NCBI GenBank assembly: GCA_900642245.1
Contig: CAAAJI010000375.1
Span: 26,413 to 46,290 of the forward strand
Direction of reading: 5' to 3'
Source: Fragilaria radians
Lineage: Eukaryota; Bacillariophyta; Fragilariophyceae; Fragilariales; Fragilariaceae
Length of the DNA: 19,878 nt
In this document: positions 1 through 8,195 of the stretch, in pieces
Layout: every line of letters starts with the position of its first letter
How positions within the stretch are numbered: the stretch's first letter is position 1
The notes under the pieces: generated by a model
Told to the model about the DNA's origin: nothing
Seen by the model: the letters and a program-made list of their open reading frames with translations, nothing else
Databases searched by the model: none
Position numbers and translations under genes: made by a program

Positions 1-588
1 AATTGCGGGTTTGGTCCCTGGGAAGCTCCAATTGAACTCATTTGGTACAAGGAAATGTTCTAAAGGTCTGGGTCGTTCCCACCGTAACAATAAGAGCCGT
101 TGGGTTTGATTGGCCAAATATAGATCCCATGGAAGTTGTCCCAATCGATCATGGAGACCACCACATAGCCCCAAACAAACTCGAACCAAGAGTTTGGGAG
201 CGTTTGGATCTGTCAAGAGTTGAGTTCCAGGATATTGAGAAATCATGGCATTATGCCATGCAAGGTAGTTTTGAATCCATTGTGGCAATTGAGATATATG
301 GCTATTGATGGAAGCATAAGATGCTGATTGTCCTGGAGTTGTGGTTGCTTCCTTACGTTGATTTTGAGCATACTTGTTAGGAATGTAATTGTTGTGTTGG
401 TTTGATTTCATGGTGAAGAATACAAAGTTCCACATTAGCAAGACCTGTACTAAAAGAATTGATAGGACAAAAAGTGAAAAGATCCATTTGCATAGTTTAG
501 GATTTATTGAATCGTTTCCACGTTGTTTCGTACTCCCAGCGACAGAAAGTATATACACCGTAGATTTTCTCCATGAGGGAAAAGTCAT
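1..588 (-). CDS. Partial type II membrane glycosyltransferase (O-fucosyltransferase-like), N-terminal 196 residues
   Basis: The minus strand is open from ATG at 588-586 to base 1 with no stop, so the gene continues beyond the window. An in-frame TGA lies upstream of this first ATG. Residues 1-34 are polar and basic, and residues 35-59 form one strongly hydrophobic helix, giving the single signal-anchor layout of a Golgi glycosyltransferase. After a polar stem comes a well-ordered region with WHNAM (111-115) and GLCGGLHDRLG (140-150), then PWDLYLANQT and LLLRWERPRPLEHFLVP. The glycine-rich G-G-x-H-D-R-L-G motif resembles the nucleotide-sugar-binding start of GDP-fucose fucosyltransferase-type (GT-B) domains; similar stretches occur in diatom proteins annotated as O-fucosyltransferase-like. 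The donor and acceptor are inferred from this motif only. The catalytic C-terminal half is outside the window. It is divergently transcribed from the PGAM5 gene. Confidence 0.75.
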   Translation of the reverse strand, partial: MTFPSWRKSTVYILSVAGSTKQRGNDSINPKLCKWIFSLFVLSILLVQVLLMWNFVFFTMKSNQHNNYIPNKYAQNQRKEATTTPGQSASYASINSHISQLPQWIQNYLAWHNAMISQYPGTQLLTDPNAPKLLVRVCLGLCGGLHDRLGQLPWDLYLANQTQRLLLLRWERPRPLEHFLVPNEFNWSFPGTKPAI

Positions 589-805
589 TTTTAATTTCCG
601 AACCAAGCTATACTTCCTGTCAGGGTCGAATGATCTAGATCAAATCACAACAAGAGGAAGTGTGAATGGAGGATGAGACCGGACACAACATAAAGGGCGT
701 CATCATCAGTAGGTGATGGAAATTGTTAGGGATACGATTAAATCGTATCCCTAGTAATGATTTGGCCGGTTCTCTGTGTTCCATAATTCTACAATATTAG
801 ACAAA
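589..805. promoter_or_regulatory. Shared upstream region of two divergent genes
   Basis: This 217-bp interval separates the start codons of the minus-strand glycosyltransferase (588) and the plus-strand PGAM5-like gene (806), so both promoters and 5' UTRs must fit here. I see no clear TATA box. The most conspicuous element is the palindrome at 727-753. Its regulatory role is inferred from position only. Confidence 0.5.
727..753. promoter_or_regulatory. 27-bp perfect palindrome in divergent promoter
   Basis: Two 13-bp arms, TAGGGATACGATT and its exact reverse complement, flank one central A at 740. The centre lies 152 bp from the glycosyltransferase ATG and 66 bp from the PGAM5 ATG. It could bind a dimeric transcription factor or be a small foldback insertion; the sequence does not decide. 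Confidence 0.5.
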
Positions 806-2098
806 ATGCATGGTTTCGTAAAAGGTAATCGCCTATCATTTTGTCTTCTTCGATCACGTCCAATACGACAAAAGATTACGTATGTCTCTACAACGCTAGC
901 GACGATGACGGCTGCTATGGCCGCAACCTATTCGTGTTACAAATACTTGGATGTGTCCCATGATGGTAGTCAACCAAGAATGACCAATACTGTTACTGCA
1001 GGTACCACTACTACAAATTGGAAGTCTTCCTTGAACATCGGGTATCCCAAATTTTTCCCAACGACGAAATGTGATTCATCCACACCGTTCAATCCTGAAG
1101 GCAGCCCAGGTCAAGAAGAAATACGAGAAGAAAAAATGTATGCCAATTTATTCCCACAAAAGCTTTTGTATGTTCCTAAAGTTGAATATCCGCAATGGGA
1201 TCCCAATTGGGATGAACGAAATAGCGCGCAGTCTTTTAAGACAACCGACAAGATCCCTAATGATATGGATTCTAACAAGAATTTACAATCCAAGCCAAAA
1301 AGTAGTAACACCACCCGACACATCATTCTTATTCGTCATGGACAATACGATGAAACCTCATCCGATGATGCATTGCGCATCTTGACACCTCTTGGACGAG
1401 AACAAGCTCATCAAACGGGTATACGATTGAGGCATATCTTGATGTCAACGAATTGTTATCAAGGAAGTACTCAAACGAATTCAACAAGTAATACGACTTC
1501 TGGTGCTACAACCGATACTGCTACTCCTGCAAACCCTCTATTCCATCTTCATGTAAGTCAATTGACACGAGCGAAGGAAACAGCCGATATTTTAATGGAA
1601 CATTTAGGGGGGATAGTCAAACGTACTGAACCCGATTCACTTCTCAATGAAGTACGGCCCTGCCCTCATATTCCTTCCGGAGGGAAAATTACGTCCTCAT
1701 CATCAGCATGTGCCAAATTGGAAAAAGGAACTGCACAAGTCCAAGATGCCTTTGATAAATATTTTTATCGTGCATCTGCACCTACGTTACTACCATCATC
1801 CTTTTCTGCTTCTTCTCAAAATGGCAATGATGTAGAAATTTCTCAAAACAAACAGCAAGCACATCCACACGAATTTGAAATTATAGTTGGTCATGCAAAT
1901 GTCATTCGTTATTTCGTGTGTCGAGCCTTACAGCTTCCACCTGAAGCCTGGCTACGATTTTGTAACTTTAACTGCAGCATCACGTATCTGGTGATTCGGC
2001 CTTCCGGAACCGTCAGTTGTCGGATGTTTGGTGATACAGGTCATTTGTCTTATCCGCAACAAACAACATTTTCTCAACATGTGGGATATGAGTGGTAA
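806..2098 (+). CDS. PGAM5: PGAM5-like mitochondrial Ser/Thr protein phosphatase (histidine phosphatase fold)
   Basis: Single exon of 430 codons from the first in-frame ATG (806). The N-terminus (about 1-45) is rich in Arg, Ser and Thr without acids and then turns mildly hydrophobic, as expected for mitochondrial targeting or anchoring. Residues 131-136 read WDPNWD, the multimerisation/activation motif diagnostic of PGAM5. The catalytic histidine is H178 in the RHG motif (177-179, within HIILIRHGQY). Further family landmarks are LTPLGREQA (193-201), LTRAKETADIL with R255, and the second catalytic histidine H363 in VGHANVIRY, followed by VCRALQLPPEAWLR and ITYLVIRPSG. Animal PGAM5 dephosphorylates mitochondrial proteins in stress and mitophagy signalling; that role here is by homology. 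The protein is longer than human PGAM5 (289 aa), partly because of Ser/Thr/Asn-rich inserts around residues 215-243 and 330-350. It appears intact. Confidence 0.9.
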   Translation: MHGFVKGNRLSFCLLRSRPIRQKITYVSTTLATMTAAMAATYSCYKYLDVSHDGSQPRMTNTVTAGTTTTNWKSSLNIGYPKFFPTTKCDSSTPFNPEGSPGQEEIREEKMYANLFPQKLLYVPKVEYPQWDPNWDERNSAQSFKTTDKIPNDMDSNKNLQSKPKSSNTTRHIILIRHGQYDETSSDDALRILTPLGREQAHQTGIRLRHILMSTNCYQGSTQTNSTSNTTSGATTDTATPANPLFHLHVSQLTRAKETADILMEHLGGIVKRTEPDSLLNEVRPCPHIPSGGKITSSSSACAKLEKGTAQVQDAFDKYFYRASAPTLLPSSFSASSQNGNDVEISQNKQQAHPHEFEIIVGHANVIRYFVCRALQLPPEAWLRFCNFNCSITYLVIRPSGTVSCRMFGDTGHLSYPQQTTFSQHVGYEW

Positions 2099-2565
2099 AT
2101 ATAAATTGTTTCTATTACAGTTTCCATGGTTTTTCTCCCGATCTGGTATACATACAATCTGAAAGTGATTCGTTTTTCATGCAGTCACCAAGAAATTTTT
2201 CCACCTTCGCCAACATTTCATCTTAAAATTTTTGTACTTAGATCTCATTTGCTTCATTTTTCTACCGTGTATGGTCTACCATTCAATCAAAAGATTTTGG
2301 TAAAATCCAACATGACATCATTGGGCTGACCCCCACACATTGTTCCCTTGTTGTTTAGCAGGATGACATGATTAGGGTCACTTAGAGAAAGTATTGACAA
2401 TTAGCGGTGACAATCCAAAGTCTAGAATAGCCAGCTGCCTTTAATTTTAATTGAAATTATAATTTATGTGAAGAGGACTTTGCAGCACACTTAAACAAAA
2501 GGTTCTAGATACCCTCTTCTTTGAGTTAAGTTGTCACATACTCTTTGGCTAAGCCTAGATTGAGA
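2099..2565. other. Intergenic stretch: PGAM5 3' flank and probable copia leader
   Basis: No convincing coding region. The first part is the 3' flank of the PGAM5-like gene. The stretch just before 2566 directly precedes a copia gag start and is probably the remains of the element's 5' leader or long terminal repeat. I found no matching second terminal repeat in the window. Confidence 0.4.
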
Positions 2566-3073
2566 ATGAGTGATCCCCATGCTATCAGAGTGCTGAATTT
2601 TACAGGAAAGAAAGAAGAATGGTCAACATGGAGAGAACTCCTTTGCTAAGGCAAGAAGATCAGGCATTAAGCATATCCTACTTGGTAAGCTCACAATTCC
2701 AAAGACCAATGATGAAATAGATGAGGAAACAGAAAAATGAAAGACAATGATGCAGATTTTTGATTTGAACTAATTAGCATACACTGAGTTGATCTTATCC
2801 ATTGACGTAAAGACAAGTAGTGGTAAAATAGAATTCATCACATGGTAAAAGGATGCAAGAACATGGATCACACTAAAGGAAATACAGCCATAGCCTGGGA
2901 AAGATTCCAGCCTCTGCTCCTTCACTTGTAAAAACAGAGAGATTGCTTAGACATTATCCAGAAAAGAAGACCCAGATGCCAAGCTAGAAGACATGGGATG
3001 AGTTATGACTTTTGATCCGTTTATGATCCATATGCTTTATAATCTATCCAGTGATTATGAATTTCAGATATGC
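2566..3073 (+). pseudogene. Decayed Ty1/copia gag fragment
   Basis: Translating across all three frames recovers a recognisable copia (UBN2-type) gag: an ATG at 2566 opening MSDPHAIRVLNFTGKKEEW, then FAKARRSGIKHILLGKLTIP, LAYTELILSIDVKTSSGK, ASAPSLVKTERLLR and a final FMIHMLYNLSSDYE. At least four in-frame stops (TGA, TAA, TAA, TAG) and several frameshifts separate these pieces, so nothing functional can be made. The intact protein would form the virus-like particle of the retrotransposon. The fragment ends abruptly where the inverted-repeat element at 3074 begins. Confidence 0.85.
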
Positions 3074-3662
3074 ACCACTTGGATGGGCCCCTTGGTGAGG
3101 GTAACGTATAGGTGTCAAACTCAATTGATTATACTGAAGAGAGTGAAGATTCAGCTCTTGTGGCCTTCCAGCATAGATTGCTGTGGATTCCAGTGCCAGC
3201 TGCTTTACGTGTTTTCATTCTGGTGTCAGCTTACCCAAAATTGCGGAGTTTTGTCCAACTTTGCTCTTGGTCTATGTTATTCCTTTGTCCTTAGCCTCTA
3301 CTTGCGCACTATCCAGTGTTTATAGTCTGTGTTGCCACAACTTCACTCAAAAACGTATATCAACAAGTTGAAAAACTCTTTGTTATGGCTTTTAAGGATT
3401 TGTACGTGTCCCAGGTCCCAAAAATCGGATTCTTTGTTTTGCTTGTTGTCATTACAGCAACACTTGCGTGTGTGTTTATTGTCATTTATTTGCCAAAACT
3501 TCCTTTTCTGCTTGACTGCTAAAAAGGCCCCACGCCTTAACTAACACATCAGAGAGACAACTCTATAAAACAAGACAAGAAAAATCTAGAAAATTGTAGC
3601 GGCAAAACGATATGAGTTTGACCCCTATACGTTACCCTCACCAAGGGGCCCATCCAAGTGGT
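3074..3662. mobile_element. 589-bp segment with 50-bp terminal inverted repeats
   Basis: Bases 3074-3123 and 3613-3662 are inverted copies matching at 49 of 50 positions; both begin ACCACTTGGATGGGCCCCTT at their outer ends. The interior shows only short open frames with no recognisable protein, as in a non-autonomous transposon (MITE-like). It interrupts or truncates the copia gag to its left. No convincing target-site duplication is visible (left flank ends GATATGC, right flank starts ATACATC), so an inverted duplication created during rearrangement remains possible. Confidence 0.65.
3613..3662. repeat. Right inverted-repeat arm, pair of 3074-3123
   Basis: Reverse complement of 3074-3123 with one mismatch (ggtGtc versus ggGgtc). 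The near identity suggests recent origin or gene conversion between arms. Confidence 0.8.
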
Positions 3663-3806
3663 ATACATCTATTTTGTAATGAGGTGCAGACCCAGAGTTA
3701 ATAATTGTCTGTGCTTGATCTCCCACTTCCTCTCTTCCAGCCTCCTGATTCACCTCCACTTTTCCATATTCTTTCATCGGAAGTGTCTACTGGGATTTCA
3801 AGCTGT

Positions 3807-3985
3807 CAAGTTCAGTTGTGACTGTACTTCCAGCATCACAGGTCACTCTTGTCTTCTACCAATCTTCAAGTTCAACTACAGCTGTACTTCTTAACTACTC
3901 AGGCTGTGGTTGTCTTCTATCAGCTCAAGTTCAACTGAAGCTGAACTTCCTTTAACTACTCAGACACAGTTGTGTACAACCAATC
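3807..3985 (+). repeat. Three-copy ~60-bp tandem repeat
   Basis: Units begin at 3807, 3867 and 3926, each with CAAGTTCA..., an acTGTACTTC or TGAACTTC core, and a TTGTCTTCTA or related tail. The ~60-bp period is close to 20 codons, and one frame reads SSS-V/T-...-VL/EL in each unit, so the repeat may come from a Ser/Thr-rich protein-coding tandem. Stops nearby show it is not coding now. Confidence 0.6.
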
Positions 3986-4777
3986 CAAGATCAATGGTTA
4001 GTCAGTTAGAGTTTTATTTTTCAGTCAAAGTATTTATTTTAATCATCCAACTTCCACGGTTAGCATACTTAAGCCTACGGATAGAGCCTTAATTCAACAG
4101 TAATAGGCTAGTTTCATCAATCCCTCACCAACTTTTGTCATTAAGACTTACACTTTCCCCTTTTGCTGCTCCCAATATGTTAGTAGCCTTACTGGCCTTC
4201 TGCCAGCACAACCGTTTTGGTACTCCTCCCAACAATCATGTATTGACAAAGGGGTTAGGACTTAAAGGAGCCCCAAACAATTCAAATCCTGCCATCTCCC
4301 CTGAATTGCCTCCTCTTTGCGCGCCCTGCTGCTGTGCAACGCAAACAGGGTGTGCTGCTTATGCTGGTATTCTCCAAATGTACAAATTTATGACCGAAAA
4401 ATTACGACTCAATAAAATCCTGTTTTCCACTTTTTCCCTCATCCTGTGCTGCTTTCATCTTAATTACCTCTCTCAGTAATGACATCAAGGCCATAGAATA
4501 ACCATTAACTGCTCTGTCACCAAATCTCCTGTTGACTCAGTCCATCATTCCCAATTCCATTTCTTGAAAATCTTTCCCGGGTCTAGAAATGCAACTAAAA
4601 ACACTAGCCTTGTCTCTCTGCCACAAGCACCTGCTGCTTGTCCTATCCCAGGTGGATATGCGCATTTACGTACGAATTTTAGAGGTGTAAAAATTATGAT
4701 CTATTTTATCATTCAAAAATAGCTCTGTATGTAGAAACAATACTAGCGTAGACTTCCATATGTAAAAAACACCGAAC
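3986..4777. other. Unassigned stretch with one decayed-looking open frame
   Basis: The longest plus-strand open stretch (about 4135-4479) has no ATG at its start. Its translation (including APNMLVALLAFCQHNRFGTP and a Cys-rich CAPCCCATQTGC) matches no family I recognise. It follows the 60-bp tandem repeat and may be the rest of the same decayed mobile-element protein. No RNA gene is evident. Confidence 0.3.
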
Positions 4778-5040
4778 TGGATCAGGTTCAATCTGATCCA
4801 CTGACATAAGTGCTATTTTCTCTTATCCCATACTTGGGATAGAGATATCAATAATGTATTAATATAACCTTGATAACATCAAAGTGTTTATGAATGATGA
4901 TAAAAATCATCTCTTTTTTCTTACTCAAGATAATATTATTATTATCTTGTTTGTACTTTTGATCAGCTCTTCTGATCATCATTTACTTAATATATTATAG
5001 TAAGGTTAAGAGTATTTTCTTACCTCTGTACTCTAATATA
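4778..5040. repeat. Cluster of consecutive short hairpins
   Basis: Inverted repeats follow one another: 4778-4800 (8-bp arms TGGATCAG/CTGATCCA), 4824-4841 (TATCCCA/TGGGATA), 4870-4882 (5 bp), 4896-4911 (GATGAT/ATCATC), 4926-4949 (9-bp arms CAAGATAAT/ATTATCTTG), 4960-4978 (TGATCAG/CTGATCA) and imperfect 4991-5040 (TATATTATAG/CTCTAATATA). All arms except the last are perfect. The cluster abuts the 3' side of the transposase pseudogene, so it may be a subterminal region of that transposon; a structured transcript is the alternative. Confidence 0.5.
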
Positions 5041-5048
5041 GTACACTG

Positions 5049-5579
5049 CTAACAATTTCGATTTTTTTTCACTGTTAGTCTCTGAGTGAATGGACAACAA
5101 ATATCATCTGCATTTTCTGGTAGTGATCGATATGAGGTTTGTCTTCTAGAAACAAGGCGCTTTCTATTTTTTAAAATAGAGAGCCATCCTGTGGAGGCTT
5201 TAAATTCTTCCTCTGCCTGCACATCAGTGTGGAGCTCTTTAAACAAATTCAGTGCTTTTTGTTGAATATAGTGATCTTTAGCATGAAGACCCTTTGCATT
5301 TTTTTCTAATATCCAACTATGCAATTGTTCTTCCAATTCTGTATACTTTGCAGGATACCCGCCACCATTCAAATGTCTTGCCTTTCAAGTTTCAACATCA
5401 GAATTTAACAGTGCTGCTTCAAGATCTTCTCTCTTATTAACCCAACCTTGCAATGTCTCAATGCTTATTCCATTTGCTTTTGCAATGGCTGGAAGACCTT
5501 TTCCAGTAACTCCTTTTTCATATGATCTGATTATATCCAATTTTATTTTCAAAGAGTAATTCCTTCTCTTGGATGCCAT
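5049..5579 (-). pseudogene. pogo/Tigger-type transposase, DNA-binding N-terminal part, broken by a stop
   Basis: From ATG at 5579-5577 the minus strand encodes MASKRRNYSLKIKLDIIRSY, then a Psq/CENP-B-like helix-turn-helix (AIAKANGISIETLQGWVNKR), an in-frame TGA, and then in the same frame a second CENP-B/Tc5-type helix-turn-helix (TELEEQLHSWILEKNAKGLH ... FKASTGWLSILKNRKRLVSR). This two-domain order is typical of pogo/Tigger transposases and their domesticated CENP-B-like relatives. The DDE catalytic domain that should follow is absent; the frame ends at 5049. Only one nonsense codon interrupts about 176 codons, so decay is modest. Which neighbouring repeats belonged to the same transposon is unknown. 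Confidence 0.75.
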
Positions 5580-5827
5580 GTCTGTCAGAATAATTAAAAA
5601 GACAGTAACTGTTGTAACTTTGTTTCTACAATGGGTTAGCAATCTTTTGTTGATTATATCAATACCCAAAACCAATCACAGCTCGTATCTACAATGGATG
5701 AAGAAGATGGGTTAATAAGAGATTTTTTTTAGTAGTCGTAATCTTTTGAAATACAAAAAAATGTAAATGTCCAGATTCTTCTACAGTAACTGCGCAATCA
5801 TGACCAATCAAAAAGTTGCTACTGATA

Positions 5828-5918
5828 CCCCCGAATATAACACAATTGTACTGTTTTCAAATAGAACACAAGGGTTGTGTTCTATTCAACCATAACACAA
5901 TTCTGTTATATTCAGGGG
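5828..5918. repeat. 91-bp nested foldback (MITE-like) upstream of ICMT
   Basis: The outer arms 5828-5849 and 5897-5918 are inverted copies matching at 20 of 22 positions (core GAATATAACA). Inside sits a perfect hairpin at 5860-5886 with 12-bp arms AATAGAACACAA/TTGTGTTCTATT around GGG. The whole could fold as a cruciform. It ends 53 bp before the ICMT start codon, so it lies in that gene's promoter or 5' UTR. A miniature transposon is the simplest origin; no target duplication is clear. Confidence 0.6.
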
Positions 5919-5971
5919 AAGACGGTAGTCATTACCGAACAAAATTGTTTTGAAATTGTCCCGTCTGCAGA

Positions 5972-6974
5972 ATGATGCACTTTGCTTTCCTGCACCATGT
6001 ACGCATTTTCCTACACAGAATTCAATCGATTCTAAGCTTTGAATCATGGATAGAATATCCTGCTTTCAATAGCAAACTGAGCTTGTGTAGAACAGCAATG
6101 GTTGCATTCTTACTAGGAGTGATAATGGGCGTGCATTTAGTTTCTCTTGGTATTGGAGTATACTTTCGATTCCTTCTTTCAAGTTCAGAATCATCACATC
6201 TCCTAATTGATACGGACCGTTTGCAACTCTTAATTCAATGGTGTATATACATAATATGTGTATGCTTTTTTCATCAATCAGAATTCTTTACAACCGCAAT
6301 CCACAACCCAAACGTTCTTTCCTCGGATTCGTTCATAGTGAATCATAGTTACGCTTACACAGGTGCAGCAATTGTGAGTAAGTTGTAACAATTCGCGCTT
6401 CACACTCGAATTATTCCTCAAAGACTCCGTTCATACTTACTTCCGTGCTTTCTTCAGTTATCAGCAGTCGAGTTCGCTATTCGTTTCGCCTTTCTTAAAA
6501 AGTGGAACAACATTTATATCATGATACTCGGATTAATCATAGTAATGATAGCACAAGGAATCAGAATCACCGCTATGGTTACATGTGCTGAGAATTTCAA
6601 TCATCTAATCCAAGTTTCCAAACAAGAAGATCATGTCTTGGTCACTCATGGAATGTAAGCTTATTTCACATATCTCTGTAGTTGATCAACTCCAAAATCA
6701 TAATATCTAACTGGGCTTACTAATTAAAACGTTGAAACTTTTAAATATCAGATACAAGTATTTGCGACATCCATCCTATGTCGGCTTCTTCTATTGGGCT
6801 GTGGGGACTCAGATTCTACTTTGTAATCCATTCCAAGTTGTGCTGTTCACTTTCGCAACCTGGACTTTTTTCAAGAGGAGAATCGCGTACGAAGAAGAAA
6901 CACTTCGGCATCTCTTTCCCGAAGAATATCGGAACTATTCTGAAAGGACGTGGATAGGAATTCCATTTCTTTAG
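5972..6974 (+). CDS. ICMT: Protein-S-isoprenylcysteine O-methyltransferase, three exons
   Basis: Model: exons 5972-6373, 6458-6654 and 6752-6974, giving 273 residues (human ICMT has 284). Introns of 84 and 97 nt start GTGAGT and GTAAGC and end TTCAG and ATCAG; phases 0 and 2 join without disrupting family motifs. Exon 1 starts at the first of two adjacent ATGs and has hydrophobic segments plus SEFFTTAIHNPNVLSSDSFI and NHSYAYTGA, matching the conserved ICMT region. Exon 2 contains EFAIRF and a transmembrane stretch. Exon 3 has the signature YLRHPSYVGFFYWAVGTQ (R205, H206, P207), then EEETLRHLFPEEYRNY and GIPFL at the C-terminus. The enzyme is an ER membrane protein that methylates the C-terminal prenylcysteine of CaaX proteins such as Ras/Rho GTPases, using S-adenosylmethionine. 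No defects are seen. Confidence 0.93.
6374..6457 (+). other. Intron 1 of ICMT
   Basis: The 84-nt intron starts GTGAGTAAG and ends with pyrimidine-rich CTTTCTTCAG. Removing it joins ...GAAI to LSAVEF in frame (phase 0). Confidence 0.85.
6655..6751 (+). other. Intron 2 of ICMT
   Basis: The 97-nt intron starts GTAAGC and ends AAATATCAG. It splits the Ile codon (AT/A) just before YKYLRHPSY, restoring the conserved THGIYKYLRHP stretch. Confidence 0.88.
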
Positions 6975-7114
6975 ATAAATGCACAAGTCTTACTCATCAG
7001 ATTTTCACATTCTTTTTTTTTCCACGACAAGAATAGGAACTAAAAAATGTAGTTTTGCCAGCTGTCTTGGCATAAACTTCTTCTGCGCGTATGATTTTTA
7101 AAGTTCATTACGAA

Positions 7115-7176
7115 TGGTTTAGAGGCTTGTTTCCTCAACATCTTTTGGTTTAGAGGCTTGTTTCCTCAACATCTTT
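7115..7176 (+). repeat. Perfect 2 x 31-bp tandem repeat in ICMT 3' flank
   Basis: The unit starting TGGTTTAGAGGCTTGTTTCC occurs twice back to back (7115-7145, 7146-7176) without mismatch, about 140 bp after the ICMT stop. It looks like a recent slippage duplication. Confidence 0.85.
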
Positions 7177-7759
7177 ACATCCTTATTCAAATCAAACTAG
7201 AAAGCAAAAAAATAAAAACTTGTTTCAAGAAATTTGTTTTTGATCTCTCTTCACTTTAAGTTGAATTAATCTTTGATTCCCAGGGAATTGGTGGTTGAGG
7301 GTTGCAAAATTTGCCAGGATCTTTTCACAATCACAAATCATTTTGTAGTGTAGTCGTAACTACCATTTGGAATGGTACACTCTATCCCTGTAGAATGGTG
7401 TTTACCATAGCAATAACAAATCATTCATGTCAAGAAAAGTGGGATGAGTGCAAAAAGAATGCAGTAACAAAATCATTGCCAAAATCATCTTTTAATATGG
7501 TAAAATTTATGTACAATAGTTTTTTATCACTTGAGAGGCAGAAGAAAAAAGTAGATCCTACATTGAAGTAGTACCAGAGTAGAGGAGTAAACTTCAAATC
7601 CCTTGTGAAAGAAAAATCCTGGGCCTGGTGAGCTGCCTGTTGCAATAACAATTGGAATTTTTGGAACCTAGGAATTATACAAGTCCTTCAAAGCCGTATC
7701 AGAGAGATTTATCACTTGTGGATTTTCTTTTTGAACAATTTAGCCACCAGCCAGGCAGT
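7177..7759. other. Unassigned intergenic stretch
   Basis: An 89-codon open frame (about 7302-7571) has no recognisable domain and lies among repeat debris, so I do not call it a gene. A small perfect hairpin (TACCATT/AATGGTA) is at 7361-7377. Nothing else is supported. Confidence 0.35.
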
Positions 7760-8195
7760 CAATTGAGCCAATGGACAATACGTCTTCTAAACCATTTTAG
7801 ACTTTTATCCTAAGCATGTCAACCATGCATTCTTGCCAACTCTAGACTTTGAAGGATATAAAAGAAGTGCTAAAGTACAGCATGAGAATGCTACAGATCA
7901 GTTTGAAGGGAAAGCAGAATTTCTAAATGAAGATTTTCATCAAATGCCAGACTATTCCATACCTTTATCAATACAATTAAGAAAGGGCATTTGCTAGGAC
8001 AGCTGCACTTGATGAAAGACACCAAGTGCTCAACCTAAGAGTCATTTGGGATCAAAGTTTTGACCACCAAAGTTTTAGGAATAATGTTCTCATTATGGAC
8101 AAATTGGTGTGTTTTATCTTTTTAATCCAGACTTGCAAGCAACACACTTTGAACAAGGAACCAAATGTTGCATACACTTCTTAGGTGAAGTGCCA
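7760..8195 (+). repeat. Dispersed coding-derived repeat, copy A
   Basis: This stretch is a diverged duplicate of 12265-12714. Shared plus-strand peptide traces are DFYPKHVNHAFLPTLDFEG (here) versus DFYPKHLNHALIPTQDFEG, and YGQIGVFYLFNPDLQA...GTKCCIHFL versus YGQIGAGYLFDPD...GTKCYIDFL. Conserved amino acids with scattered stops and frameshifts show a once-coding sequence now decayed, probably from a mobile element. I do not recognise the protein. Confidence 0.6.

Noticed and set aside
1071..1385. A 104-codon plus-strand open frame inside the PGAM5-like gene
   Set aside because: Overlapping out-of-frame shadow of a clearly conserved coding sequence; no domain.
2099..3600. Complete copia retrotransposon with two long terminal repeats
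   Set aside because: Only gag is recognisable, no integrase or reverse transcriptase follows, and I found no pair of direct terminal repeats.
4778..5040. CRISPR-like array
   Set aside because: The hairpins differ in sequence and there are no equal spacers or repeated direct units; the genome is eukaryotic.
7302..7571. An 89-codon open frame as a zinc-knuckle gag
   Set aside because: Only one CX-rich spot (HSCQEKWDEC) and no other gag landmarks; too weak to call.
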